A stretch of DNA of 64,000 nt from Palsa-504 sp963808615 (GTDB lineage: Bacteria > Actinomycetota > Actinomycetes > Streptosporangiales > Streptosporangiaceae), in assembly GCA_963808615.1 (NCBI GenBank), contig CAWEGV010000012.1, positions 496,001 to 560,000 on the forward strand. Direction: 5' to 3'. The translations under genes and the position numbers were made by a program. Below are positions 34,053 through 43,196 of the stretch, in pieces (the first letter of the stretch is position 1; each line of letters opens with the position of its first letter). The notes beneath the pieces were generated by a model. That model did no database searches. It saw only the letters and a program-made list of their open reading frames with translations, and was not told the DNA's origin.

Positions 34053-34131
34053 CCGGGCGCGCTGCGGCGTGATGCTGTCCTCTCCGACTCTGGGAGAGGA
34101 CAGCGAGCATGGATGTCTCTATGGGGTCTGC

Positions 34132-35308
34132 ATGACGGGCCCGCTGGCGCCGCGCGCAGCGGGGCTGGCCGGTGAGCTGGCCCGGCTGGGTTTCACGGAG
34201 ATGTCAGCGCGGGGCCAGCTGGGGCTGGCCGCGCATCTGAGCCGGTGGCTTGCTGCTGCCGGGCTGGGCACGATGGCGCTGACTGCGCCGGTGGCAGAGG
34301 AGTATCTGGCGGCACGCCGGGCGGCTGGGTATACCGCCTATCTGACGCCGAAGGCGCTGGCGCCGCTGCTGGGTTACCTGCGGGAACTGGGCGTGGCTCT
34401 GAGGCGGAGATCGCCGCGCCGGCGACGCAGGCGGAGGGCTTGCTCGAGCGGTACCGGCGCTACCTGCTGGCCGAGCGCGGCCTGCGGGACAAGGTTGCCC
34501 GCGGCTATGTGGACTCGGTCCGGCCGTTCGTCGCCGGCCACGCCGCGGCCGGTGGTGCGGATCTGGGGTGGCTGACGGCGGGCGATGTCACGGCGTTCCT
34601 GACCGGCCAGTCGCGGCGGCTGGCCCCGAAGACCGCTCAGCGGCTGGCGACGGCACTGCGCTCGCTGCTGCGGTTCTGGCATGTGGAGGGCCTGATCAGC
34701 GGGCCGCTGGACCGGGCGGTTCCCAAGGTGGCCAACCGGCGGCCGGGGCTTCCGCGGCCGCTGGAGCCGGCGCAGGTGCGGGCCCTGCTGGCCTCGTGTG
34801 ATCTTGGGACCGCCGGCGGGCGCCGTGATCTGGCGATGATGACGCTGCTGGCGCGGATGGGGCTGCGCGCGGGCGAGGTCGCGGGGCTGCGCCTGGACGA
34901 CATCGACTGGCGGCGCGGCGAGATCACCATCGCCGGCAAGGGGAACCGCCGCGACCAGCTCCCGTTGCCCGCCGGCGCTGGCGAGGCAGTCGCGCGGCTG
35001 CGGCATGGCCGGCCGCCCACGGCCCTGGACCGCGGTGTGTTCATCCGGGTCAAGGCGCCGCACCTGGGCCTGACGGCCGGCGGGGTCACGATGGCTGTGT
35101 TCGCGGCCGGGCAGCGGGCCGGGCTGGGCAGGATCTACGCGTACCGGCTGCGGCACAGCGCCGCCACCGCCATGCTCGCCGAGGGCGGGTCGCTGGCCGA
35201 GATCGGCCAGCTGGGCACCGGCGGCCCGCGACCACGGCGGCATACGCCAAGGTCAACGTCGAGGCGCTGCGCGCGCTGGCCCGCCCGTGGCCGGGAGCCT
35301 CGTGGTGA
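34132..35308 (+). pseudogene. RIT recombinase A, tyrosine recombinase with two frameshifts
   Basis: The N-terminal part (MTGPLAPRAAGLAGELARLG) reads to about 34398, where one base is missing. The core then follows in another frame: EGLLERYRRYLLAERGLRDK, the catalytic arginine in MGLRAGEVAGLRLDD, and YRLRHSAATAMLAEGGSLAE. A four-base loss near 35211-35215 shifts the frame again. Correcting it gives the expected LLGHRRPATTAAYAKVN with the catalytic His and Tyr, ending at PGASW. The intact form is about 390 residues. The stop overlaps the second recombinase start (GTGA). Confidence 0.85.
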
Positions 35309-36228
35309 CCGGGCTGCGCCCGGCGCTGGCCGGCTACCTGGACCTGCGCCGCGGACTGGGGTTCAAGCTGGACCGCGACGCCAAGCTGCTGGATCAGTTC
35401 ATCACCTACCTGGAACAGCGCGGGACCGGCACGATCACCGTGACCGGCGCGCTGGCCTGGGCCACGCTGCCCGCAAACGCCAGCCCGGGCTGGCTGCGGA
35501 TGCGGATGACCGTGGTCCGCGGCTTCGCCGCCTACCTTGCCACCCTCGACCCCTCTGCCGAAGTGCCGCCGGCCAGCCTGCTGCCGGGCGGAACCCGCCG
35601 TGCCGTTCCCTACCTGTACTGCGCCGCCGGCATCGCGGCGCTGCTCACCCAGGCGGGTCGGCTCAAGACGCCGCTGCGCCAGGAGACGATCAAGACGCTG
35701 ATCGGCCTGATTGCAGTCACCGGCATGCGGGGCGGCGAGGTCGTCGCGCTCGATGATGAGGACTTCGATCCCGGCCGCGGGATGCTGCTGGTGCGGCACG
35801 CCAAGCTCGGCAAGCACCGGCTGCTGCCGCTGCACGCCACCACCGTCACGGCGCTGCAGGCCTACCGGCAGCTACGTAACCGGCGGTTCCCCCGCCCGGC
35901 CAGCCCGGCGCTGCTGGTATCCAGCGCCGGAACCCGGCTGCTTTATTACAACGTCGGCCAGACGTTCGCCAGGCTGGCCCGGCAGGCAAGCCTGCCCAGC
36001 CGATCAGGCAATTGCCGCCCCCGGCCGCATGATCTGAGGCACTCGTTCGCGGTCGCCACCTTGCTGGACTGGTGCCGCGACGGCGGTGACATTGCCTCCC
36101 GGATGCCGCTGCTGTCGGCCTACCTGGGCCACGCAGCGCCGGAGCACACGTACTGGTACCTGAGCGCCTCCCCGGAGCTGCTCGCCGAAGCCGCCCGCAG
36201 GCTCGCCACGCCGGGAGCATCCCGGTGA
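35305..36228 (+). CDS. RIT recombinase B, tyrosine recombinase (intact)
   Basis: About 307 residues from GTG 35305. The N-terminal SAM-like core-binding domain is LRRGLGFKLDRDAKLLDQF. Catalytic residues are visible in AVTGMRGGEVVALDDEDFD (Arg), RPHDLRHSFAVATLL (His-x-x-Arg) and YLGHAAPEHTYWYLS (His and Tyr nucleophile). It is the only one of the three recombinases with an uninterrupted frame. In RIT elements all three act together in an unresolved way. Overlap with both neighbours by 4 bp shows coupled translation. Confidence 0.9.
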   Translation: MTGLRPALAGYLDLRRGLGFKLDRDAKLLDQFITYLEQRGTGTITVTGALAWATLPANASPGWLRMRMTVVRGFAAYLATLDPSAEVPPASLLPGGTRRAVPYLYCAAGIAALLTQAGRLKTPLRQETIKTLIGLIAVTGMRGGEVVALDDEDFDPGRGMLLVRHAKLGKHRLLPLHATTVTALQAYRQLRNRRFPRPASPALLVSSAGTRLLYYNVGQTFARLARQASLPSRSGNCRPRPHDLRHSFAVATLLDWCRDGGDIASRMPLLSAYLGHAAPEHTYWYLSASPELLAEAARRLATPGASR

Positions 36229-37215
36229 CGGCGGCCGCCGGCACCGTGCAGGCGTTCTTCACCGAGCGGCTGATCGGCCAGCGGCGGGCCAGCCCGCACA
36301 CGGTCGCCGCCTACCGCGACGCCATCCGGCTGCTCATTAACTTCTCCGCACAGCGCACCGGCGCCGTGCCGTGCCGGCTCGACTTCACCGACCTGGACGC
36401 GCCCGTGATCAGCGCGTTCCTCGACCACATCGAGCGCGGGCGGGGCAACGCCATCCGCAGCCGCAACGCCCGGCTGGCCGCGATCCACTCCCTGTTCGCC
36501 TTCGCAGCCCTGCGCCACCCCGAGCACGCCGCCGACATCGAACGTGTCCTGGCCATCCCTCCCAAGCGGGCTGACCAGACGATCGTCACGTTCCTCACCG
36601 CCGCCGAGACCCAGGCCCCGCTCGCCGCCCCAGACCGGTCAACCCGGACCGGCCGCCGTGACCATGCCTGGATACTCCTCGCGGTCCAGACCGGACTTCG
36701 GGCCTCCGAGCTCACCGCCCTGACCTGCCGGGATGTCCACCTCGGTGGCGGCGCCTACGTCGCCTGCCACGGCAATGGCCGCAAAGACCGGATCACGCCG
36801 CTGAGCCCGGGCACCGTCGCCACCTTGCGGGCCTGGCTCGCCGAATACGCCGGGACACCAGACGACCCGTTGTTCACCACCATCCGCGGCGGGCCGGGTG
36901 AGCCGGGACGCCCTCCAGCAGCGGCTCACCCTCTACGCTACCGCAGCCGGGACATGCTGCCCCTCCCTGGCCAGCAAAAACGTCACCCCGCACGTCCTGC
37001 GGCACTCAGCGGCCATGGCCTTGGTGCACGCCGGGAACGACATCACCGTCATCGCCTTGTGGCTGGGCCACGAATCGGTCACCACCACACAGATCTACCT
37101 GCAAGCCGACATGGCCCTCAAGCAGCAAGCCCTCGACCGGACCACCCCGCCAGCAGCCCAGCCCGGCCGCTACCAGCCGCCTGACCAGCTGCTGGCCTTC
37201 CTCGAAGCCCTGTGA
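36225..37215 (+). pseudogene. RIT recombinase C, tyrosine recombinase with one frameshift
   Basis: The N-terminal part from GTG 36225 (QRRASPHTVAAYRDAIRLLI, LLAVQTGLRASELTALTCRD with the catalytic Arg) runs to about 36889. An extra G in the GGCGGGCC run there shifts the frame. Removing it gives LFTTIRGGRVSRDALQQRLT and continues to PHVLRHSAAMALVHAGNDIT and WLGHESVTTTQIYLQADMAL, with the remaining catalytic residues. The complete protein would be about 330 residues. Confidence 0.85.
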
Positions 37216-37298
37216 TTATGCCGATATCCCGGACCCGGCCACCACCGCCCGCCAGCACCGGACCGCCCGGTATCGGCATAACGACGGTGTTGGGGTAA
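37216..37298 (-). repeat. Right terminal inverted repeat of the RIT element
   Basis: Complementary to the left repeat: on the minus strand it starts TTACCCCAACACCGTCG and ends with GGATATCGGCATAA. The two repeats differ at a few positions only. Confidence 0.85.
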
Positions 37299-37304
37299 TG
37301 GGCC

Positions 37305-37324
37305 TTATGCCGATATCGGCATAA
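37305..37324. repeat. Perfect 20-bp palindrome at the right RIT boundary
   Basis: TTATGCCGATATCGGCATAA is fully self-complementary and is built from the same half-site (TTATGCCGAT) that occurs twice in each terminal repeat. It is adjacent to the right GTGCA. It is probably a recombinase binding or crossover site; no equivalent exists at the left boundary. Confidence 0.8.
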
Positions 37325-37325
37325 C

Positions 37326-37779
37326 GTGCACCTGATCCCCGCCTCGCTGCGGTACGCCTCCCGCAAGTACTGGGCGCCGCTGAGCAAAGACCTGCGAGGT
37401 ATCTACACCGCCGCCGACGAGGCCGCTGCGGCGGCGGCGCTGGAGGCCTTCGCCACCGCCTGGGACCAGCGGTACCCGGCGGTCATCCGGCTGTGGCGGG
37501 CGCACTGGGCCGAGTTCACCCCGTTCCTGGCGTTCCCGCCCGAGGTCCGGCGCGTCATTCATACGACGAACCTGATCCAGTCCATGAACTCCCGCTGCGC
37601 AAGGTCACCCGCAACCGCGGCCAGTCCCCTCCCAGCAGGCCGCCCTGAAGGTGCTTTACCTCGCGGTCCGGAACCTGGAGGACTACCGCAGCCCGAACAC
37701 CGGGATCCGCAGCTCGGGGTGGAAACAGGCGCTGCAGGCGTTCACGACCTACTTCGACGGACGAATCCCGACCCCATGA
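37326..37779 (+). pseudogene. IS256-family transposase, piece right of the RIT insertion
   Basis: Continues the fragment at 33894 with HLIPASLRYASRKYWAPLSK, AWDQRYPAVIRLWRAHWAEF and RRVIHTTNLIQSMNSR, the conserved C-terminal blocks of Transposase_mut. Single-base losses near 37594 and 37625 then shift the frame. Correcting them gives the expected end (ALKVLYLAVRNLEDYRSPN...) with a stop at 37779. Bases after it (CACTTACACAGACGG) resemble the IS256 terminal repeat. The IS ends just before GGTAGAATTCGGTC. Confidence 0.85.
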
Positions 37780-37833
37780 GAACCTCCACGATCACTTACA
37801 CAGACGGTCCGACGCTCCCGGTAGAATTCGGTC

Positions 37834-39273
37834 GTGCACGGGATTGAGACCGACTACTTGGTCGTTGGGGCGGGCGCGATGGGGATGGCGTTCGTCGACG
37901 CGCTGATCGCGGCCTGCGACGCTGACGTGGTGATGGTGGACCGGCGATACCGCCCGGGGGGTCACTGGAATGACGCCTACCCGTTCGCACGCCTGGACCA
38001 GCCCTCGGCGTTCTACGGTGTCAACTCGCGGATGCTGGGCGGCGACTTGATCGATAGGGCCGGGCTGAACTCGGGCTTGTACGAGCGGGCAACCGCGGCA
38101 CAGAATTGCGACTATTTCCAGCGGGTGCTTGATGAACAGCTGCTGCCCTCGGGCCGGGTCCGGTTCTTCGGCATGTCTGAGTGCATCAGCGCGGGGCTGG
38201 GCGAGCACCGGTTCGTGTCGCGGCTGACCGGGGACGCGACGACAGTGCGGGTACGGCGGCGGGTCGTGGACGCCAGGTATCTGGAGCCGTCGATCCCGGC
38301 GACCAATGTCCGGTCGTTTGACGCCGAACCGGGGGTGCGGCTGATTACGCCCAACGATCTGGTCAGGCTGGGCGACCCGGCAAGTGGGTTCACGGTCATC
38401 GGCGCTGGCAAGACCGGGATGGACGCGTGCCTATGGCTCCTGGGGGCCGGCGTGCCGCCGGAGGCGATCCGGTGGATCAGGCCGCGGGATGCCTGGCTGC
38501 TGGACCTGGCCTTCCATCAGCCGCTCGACCTTGTGCCGCGGCTGATCGAGGGGGTATCGCTCTACCTTGAGGCCGCGGCGCAAGCCGACGACCTTCCCGA
38601 CCTGTTCCGGCGGCTGGAGGCTTGCGGGCAGCTCATCCGGATCGATCCGGACGTCGAGCCGACGATGTATCATTGCGCGACGGTGAGCGAGGCCGAGCTG
38701 GTGCGCTTGCGGAGCATCAAGGACGTGATCCGTTTCGGGCGAGTCACGCACATCGGGCCTGACAAGATCGAGCTGTCGGGCGGATCGATCCCTACCGATC
38801 GCGGGCAGGTTTACGTGGACTGCTCGGCGGCCGGCTTCCTGACGAGGCCCAGCCTTCCAGTGTTCGCAGACGGCCAGATCACGTTGCAGCAGATCCGGGC
38901 TGGCCAGCCGGTGTTCAGCGCTGCCCTCACAGGTTATGTGGAAGCGGCGCGTGACAACGACGTGCAGAAGAACCGGCTCTGCCCGCCGAATCCGAATCCT
39001 GACACGGCCCTGGACTGGATCCCAGTCACCTGCGTCACCCAGCACGCCGAGATAGCGTGGTCCGCCGACCCGGGCGTGTCCTCGTGGATGCGACGATCCA
39101 GGCTTAACGCCAGCAGCGCCCTCCGCGACCACCTCTATGACCCGCAGATGAAATCGGCGCTCGCCCGCCTGGCCGCTAACATCGAGCCTGCGCTAGCCAA
39201 GCTGGGAACGTTTACGGCTGAGATTCCGCAGGCGGGCGACGGGCGGGCGGCCGTGGCAGGCTTCGAGCTATAG
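37834..39273 (+). CDS. FAD/NAD(P)-binding oxidoreductase, flavin-monooxygenase-like
   Basis: A 479-residue protein with GTG start. FAD-binding motif at residues 8-25 (YLVVGAGAMGMAFVDAL) and a second dinucleotide motif near residue 190 (FTVIGAGKTGMDACLWLLGA), the two-Rossmann layout of flavin monooxygenase-like proteins. RPGGHWNDAYPFARLDQPSA after strand 2 is also typical. The C-terminal part is not recognised beyond this. The first 63 residues are duplicated at 23517. It stands directly downstream of the IS256 remnant, which probably separated it from its original neighbours in the polysaccharide locus. Substrate unknown. Confidence 0.8.
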   Translation: MHGIETDYLVVGAGAMGMAFVDALIAACDADVVMVDRRYRPGGHWNDAYPFARLDQPSAFYGVNSRMLGGDLIDRAGLNSGLYERATAAQNCDYFQRVLDEQLLPSGRVRFFGMSECISAGLGEHRFVSRLTGDATTVRVRRRVVDARYLEPSIPATNVRSFDAEPGVRLITPNDLVRLGDPASGFTVIGAGKTGMDACLWLLGAGVPPEAIRWIRPRDAWLLDLAFHQPLDLVPRLIEGVSLYLEAAAQADDLPDLFRRLEACGQLIRIDPDVEPTMYHCATVSEAELVRLRSIKDVIRFGRVTHIGPDKIELSGGSIPTDRGQVYVDCSAAGFLTRPSLPVFADGQITLQQIRAGQPVFSAALTGYVEAARDNDVQKNRLCPPNPNPDTALDWIPVTCVTQHAEIAWSADPGVSSWMRRSRLNASSALRDHLYDPQMKSALARLAANIEPALAKLGTFTAEIPQAGDGRAAVAGFEL

Positions 39274-39760
39274 GGTTCAAGTCCCGAATGTTACCTCGAT
39301 CAAGAGCCGACGCACCAAGGCGCAGTGGCGGGCGGTGCAGGAGAGGCTGGCCAGCCAGGCGCTGTTCCGGGCCAAGCGGCACGCCGCTGTTCCCGCGTTC
39401 GCCCGGCGATCTGGACATGAGGTGCAGCTGCCCGGACTGGGAGGTGCCGTGCAAACACCTGGCCGCGGTCTGCTAGGTGCTGGCCGAGGAGTTCGACCGG
39501 GACCCGTTCGCCATGCTGGCCCGGCGCGGCCGCGGCCGCGGCGAGCTGCTCACGGCGCTGCGCCGGATCCAGCTCCGCGGGCCAGAGCCGCGCCTCACGC
39601 GGTGACCGCACCGACCCGGCGGGACCGGCGCCGGGGACCGCGCGCCGGGCCGGGCAGCTGAACCTCGACGTGCCAGCAGCGCCGCTGGCCGAATGCGCGG
39701 AGTCGTTCTGGTCAGCCGGGCTGAGCCCAGCCAGGCTCCGCGCACTGGCCACAGCTCCTG
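39274..39760 (+). pseudogene. SWIM zinc-finger protein remnant
   Basis: Pieces of one family appear in order: TKAQWRAVQERLASQALFRA; after an internal deletion and frame change, TPLFPRSPGDLDMRCSCPDW and PCKHLAAVC (the CxCx..CxH SWIM motif); a TAG at about 39476 where Tyr is usual; then VLAEEFDRDPFAMLARRGRG; and finally APLAECAESFWSAGLSPARL. The 3' end is cut by the IS30 fragment. Family proteins accompany SNF2-type helicases and bind DNA or protein. This copy is inactive. Confidence 0.75.
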
Positions 39761-40089
39761 CTCCGGCTGCGGCCCGTCCGATCCGCGATCGCCCGCACCC
39801 CGGCCCCCGCCGCGCGCAGGTCGGCGATCTGCACCCGTTCCTGCTCCGACAGGTACCGGTCCGAGATCTCCCGCCGGACCACAGCCCCGCGCGTGATCAC
39901 GGGAGCATAATGCAGCTTCCGGCCGTCCCGGGCGGTGATCGTACGGCCGTGTCGCCAGCGTTTCCCGGTCCGCGGGTTGATTCCGACGATCCGGCACGCC
40001 TGCAGGCTGCTGAACCCTTGCCCGATCAGCCGCGCATACTGCTCGCGCTTCTCGATCTGCGGCAACGCCCCCGGTCCTCGGCGCCCCAT
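39712..40089 (-). pseudogene. IS30-family transposase N-terminal fragment
   Basis: From ATG 40089: GALPQIEKREQYARLIGQGF, then RTITARDGRKLHYAPVITRG and REISDRYLSEQERVQIADLR, ending in AAGAGVRAIADRTGRS. This is the helix-turn-helix portion of actinobacterial IS30 transposases. The DDE catalytic domain is absent because the sequence passes into the SWIM pseudogene. Confidence 0.75.
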
Positions 40090-40127
40090 CGCAACCCCCG
40101 AACCTGTCGGGTGTTGCGACGACCGCT

Positions 40128-40234
40128 AGAAAGCGCCTGCTTTGCGTCTGGAGTACTGGATTCCCGCGGAGAACCTCGACGAGCTGAACGCCAGGATCGT
40201 TGGCACGATCGAGCTGATCGCAGAGTTCCACTGA
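40128..40234 (+). pseudogene. Short C-terminal coding remnant, unrecognised
   Basis: A frame ending at TGA 40232-40234 reads LEYWIPAENLDELNARIVGT and IELIAEFH, which looks like the end of a real protein. No start is present, as the upstream sequence is the IS30 fragment. Family not recognised. Confidence 0.35.
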
Positions 40235-40450
40235 CTGGCAACACATCGCTGCATCCATGAGGGCCACCTTTGTCAATAGGGGAGCAGGCCAGGGCCTCGG
40301 CAGAGTCATCAGCTGGAGTGTCGGTCGTGTAGCGCCCGGCCTGACCTTGCATGTGAGATGACCTGTTCTGCCTGGTGGCCCCTTATCGGAGTCGCGATCC
40401 CGCTCGGCGCGGGTAGCGGTGGCCGCGTGGCGCAGTGTTAGGTTGCGACG
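40235..40450. other. Intergenic region before the hydrolase gene
   Basis: About 215 bases; nothing recognisable beyond a possible end of an insertion sequence. No repeat pair was found. Confidence 0.3.
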
Positions 40451-41242
40451 ATGGGCGGGTTGTTCGTCAGGCGCGTCGGCCGGGGGCCGCGGGTGGTGCT
40501 GTTGCATGGCGGTGTCCTGGCCGGCGAGCTGTGCTGGGGCAGGCAGTTGCGGCTGGCTGACCGTTTTGCGCTGGAGGTTGTGGACCGGGCAGGTTACGGC
40601 CGCAGCCAGCGGGTCAGTGCGGGTGAGGATCTAGATGCCGACGCGCCGCTGGTGGCCGGGCTGCTGGCGGGCGGAGCGCACCTGGTGGGTCACTCGTCGG
40701 GTGCGGTGGCCGCGATGCTGGCCGCCGGGCTGCGGCCCGGGGCTGTGCTGTCGCTGACGCTGTGCGAGCCTCCGGCCTTCCAGCTGGCGCCTGGCTCAGC
40801 TCCGGCTCAGCAGATGGCTCGCGACCTGGAGGAGCACCTGGACAGGACCGGCGATGACGCGCAGTGGCTGCGCGGCTTCCTCGGGATTGTCGGCCGCAGC
40901 GTGGTGGTTCCCGGCCAGCTGCCGCCCGTGCTGGCGCAAGGGGTGCGGGCGGCCCGCGCGATCCGCCGCCGCCCGTGGGAGGGCGAGCTCCCGGTCGGTC
41001 AGCTCGCGGCGGCATCGTTTCCCAAGCTGGTGATCTCGGGCGATCATAGCCCTGCCTTCGAGGCCGTCTGTGATGCCCTGGCGTCAGCACTGCCCGCCCG
41101 GCGTGCTCACGTCACCGGGGCTGGCCATGCCACGCCTGTGGTCGGCGATGCGTTCAACCAGACCCTGGAGGCATTCGTCGCCCCGCTCGGGCGCGGGACG
41201 CCGCCTAGGCCGGCGCACGGCCGGGCTGGCCCGGCCGGGTGA
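40451..41242 (+). CDS. Alpha/beta-hydrolase fold protein
   Basis: A 263-residue protein. The oxyanion-hole HGG (VVLLHGGVLAGELCWG) is near residue 20, the nucleophile elbow GHSSG (AHLVGHSSGAVAAML) near residue 80, and the terminal histidine is in HVTGAGHATPVVGD near 235. The acid is probably Asp in LVISGDHSP. It is like esterases or haloperoxidase-type hydrolases that act on small molecules in the cytoplasm. It stands alone between insertion sequences, convergent with the ISAs1 pseudogene, and may be cargo or a leftover host gene. Substrate unknown. Confidence 0.85.
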   Translation: MGGLFVRRVGRGPRVVLLHGGVLAGELCWGRQLRLADRFALEVVDRAGYGRSQRVSAGEDLDADAPLVAGLLAGGAHLVGHSSGAVAAMLAAGLRPGAVLSLTLCEPPAFQLAPGSAPAQQMARDLEEHLDRTGDDAQWLRGFLGIVGRSVVVPGQLPPVLAQGVRAARAIRRRPWEGELPVGQLAAASFPKLVISGDHSPAFEAVCDALASALPARRAHVTGAGHATPVVGDAFNQTLEAFVAPLGRGTPPRPAHGRAGPAG

Positions 41243-41250
41243 CCGGCGCT

Positions 41251-42393
41251 TCAGCAATTTATGAGCGTTTGCAGGGGCCGGCCGGGCCGGCGGGCGTGGT
41301 GGCGCAGGGCGGCGGCGATGCCGGTTTCCCCGGTCAGCCGCACGATGGCGATGGCCAGGTAGGCTGGCCATCACGCGAGGGCCGTTGCCGGCGCGGACCT
41401 GGGAGCGGTCCTCGTCGTAGACCACGTCCCGGACCCAGTGCAGCCGGTCCTCGATGAGCCAGTGGCCGCGCGCGAGGCGGGCCAGGCCGGCGGGCTGTGC
41501 CTGGCTGGCGGTCAGCAAGGTGATGGCATCGACGGTCTGGGTGGACCACTTCGTGCTGTCCGTCCCGTTCAGCGGTCGCCGGCGGCGGATGATCTGGAGG
41601 GCCTGGGCAGCGTGCGGGAAGGCCAGCCCGGCGGCCACGGCGGTGGCCTTGAGGGTGCGCCGTTCCGCGCGGTCGTGGCTTTTCTCGCGAGCCTGGTACG
41701 CGACGGGGACCTGCCGCCAGGGCAGGGCCGCGAGCTGGGCGTGCAGGCCGGGCTGGTTGCGCTTGACGGTGATCAGGTAATGCGCGCCGCGCTGGGCGTG
41801 CAGGACGTCCGCGGTGACCACCGCGCCGGCCAGGCCGATGCGGTCCGGCAAGGTGGCGAACATGGGAATCTCGTTCGTCTTGGCCTCGACATCAACTTGC
41901 CCCAGGACCACGCCGCAAGCGTGATGTAGCGCGGCGAGCAGGTGCCGCCCGGGACTGCCCGCCATGCCCGATCCGCGGAGTGTCTTGCCGTCGACCGCGA
42001 CCACCCGCCCCCCGCCGCGGGCCGGCGCGGTGCGCTGCTGAGCCCAGGCGCCGGCCGCCTCATCCAGGGCATCAGCGTCCAGGCTCTGCAAGGTGCGACG
42101 GAACGTGGACTCGGACGGCACTACGCCGGTTACCCCAGCGCATTCCGGGTGGCCTGGTCAGCGTCGGCGGCCCATTCCGCGATCGCGGTAAACGACCGGG
42201 CCCCGGCCAGCACCGCGCACACCGCCAGGCCCAAGATCACCACCAGCCGGTGGCGCACCCCGCGCCGCGCGCGAGGATCCGGAACCGCGGCCAGCACCGC
42301 CAGCAGCTGCGCCCGCTCCCCATCCAGGGCCTTCGCCGCAACGAGCAACTGGCCAATCGCAGGGTCAGTCAGGGATGATGGCGCAGCGGGCAT
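41251..42393 (-). pseudogene. ISAs1-family transposase, several frameshifts
   Basis: N-terminal part (ATG 42393) has VPDPRARRGVRHRLVVILGL and FTAIAEWAADADQATRNALG. One G is missing near 42133, then the frame continues VTGVVPSESTFRRTLQSLDA, VVAVDGKTLRGSG (first catalytic Asp) and TKWSTQTVDAITLLTASQAQ, LIEDRLHWVRDVVYDEDRSQ. About eight residues seem missing around TADVLHAQRGAHYL. A small deletion near 41365 shifts the last part, which would otherwise end ...QTLINC at 41251. It is not functional. Confidence 0.85.
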
Positions 42394-42644
42394 GGCCCCT
42401 CGGTAGTGACCTGGCAGGTGTAGGAACCGCCATGATCACTCTCAGGCCGTGCCCGCGCTGGTTACCTGCTCACATCGGGGTGTCGCAGATCAGCCAGATC
42501 AATACCAGTCAGGACTTTGCCGACCCCTGGTGGGAGCAGGCCCCTCAAAATGCGCGGGATGAGCGGACGGGTCTGGGACAATGGCGTGAGATCCGGCCAG
42601 TCGCTCCGGACGAGGCGAACGTCCGCCCCACGTAGGCTTGAAGC

Positions 42645-43067
42645 GTGACATCCGAGCCGACGCGGCTGCTCTTCGTATACGGCACCCTGCAGCGGGGCGG
42701 CATCTGGCATCACCTGCTGGCGCGGGAGGAGTTCATTGGGCGCGATACAGTCACCGGCGCCCTCTACCTCCATCCGTGTGGCGCGTACCCGGTGCTGCTC
42801 CCGGGCGACCGCGCGGTTCCCGGCGAGGTGCTCCGGGTCGGACCGGCGGCGCTCGAGCGGGTCGCCCGCCTCGAGGCCGGCGAGTACACGCCCCGCGACG
42901 TGATGACCGGGGCGGGGCTCTCGGTGACCGTATTCGTCTGCGAGGACGACCGGTTCCGCATTCCCTCGCGTGCGCTCGGGTCGTTTGACCCGACGCGATA
43001 CCACGCGGCCTGGCGCCTGACCCTGGATCAGCATTCTTCCCCGACCCGAGGAGAACATCTTGCGTGA
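42645..43067 (+). CDS. Gamma-glutamylcyclotransferase-like (AIG2/GGCT) protein
   Basis: A 140-residue protein from GTG 42645. The family signature LLFVYGTLQRGGIWHHLLAR at the N-terminus forms the substrate loop, and GALYLHPCGAYPVLLPG and VARLEAGEYTPRDV follow. The catalytic Glu of GGCT proteins may be E in LEAGEY. Family members cyclise gamma-glutamyl peptides to 5-oxoproline or release gamma-glutamylamines. It is a free-standing gene between two insertion sequences and has no obvious partners. Confidence 0.85.
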   Translation: MTSEPTRLLFVYGTLQRGGIWHHLLAREEFIGRDTVTGALYLHPCGAYPVLLPGDRAVPGEVLRVGPAALERVARLEAGEYTPRDVMTGAGLSVTVFVCEDDRFRIPSRALGSFDPTRYHAAWRLTLDQHSSPTRGEHLA

Positions 43068-43124
43068 TCGCTGGCGAACGTCTGCGCATTTGCGGGGAGC
43101 GAGTTCGCACTCGACTTTTGCGGT

Positions 43125-43196
43125 TTAGGCGGCGAGGCTTTCGGCGTCTTCCCAGGCCAGCCGGATGGCGTGGATTTCTTCGGGTTCTGGCTGGTC
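43125..43196 (-). pseudogene. Gene remnant cut by the IS1182 element
   Basis: The minus strand reads DQPEPEEIHAIRLAWEDAES then LAA and a stop, an acidic helical C-terminus of a real protein. Its upstream part would lie beyond the IS1182 insertion, but only 17 bases separate that element from the IS1634 copy. Family unknown. Confidence 0.4.

Larger units (their letters stand above)
33971..37325 (+). mobile_element. RIT-type element (three tyrosine recombinases) inserted in an IS256 gene
   Basis: A 3355-bp unit flanked on both sides by GTGCA (33966-33970 and 37326-37330). Removal of the unit and one GTGCA copy rejoins the IS256 reading frame. Ends carry about 82-bp inverted repeats (33971-34052 and 37298-37216). 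It encodes three consecutive same-strand tyrosine recombinases with 4-bp overlaps between successive genes, which is the hallmark of Recombinase-In-Trio elements, usually 3-3.5 kb. The first and third recombinases are frameshifted, so the copy is probably immobile now. Confidence 0.85.

Noticed and set aside
37118..37387. 89-codon minus-strand frame at the RIT right end
   Set aside because: It spans the terminal repeat and both flanking genes in antisense; not a gene.
39268..39290. GGGTTCAAGTCCC resembling a tRNA T-arm
   Set aside because: Only three stem pairs form and no acceptor, D or anticodon arm lies upstream, which is oxidoreductase coding sequence.
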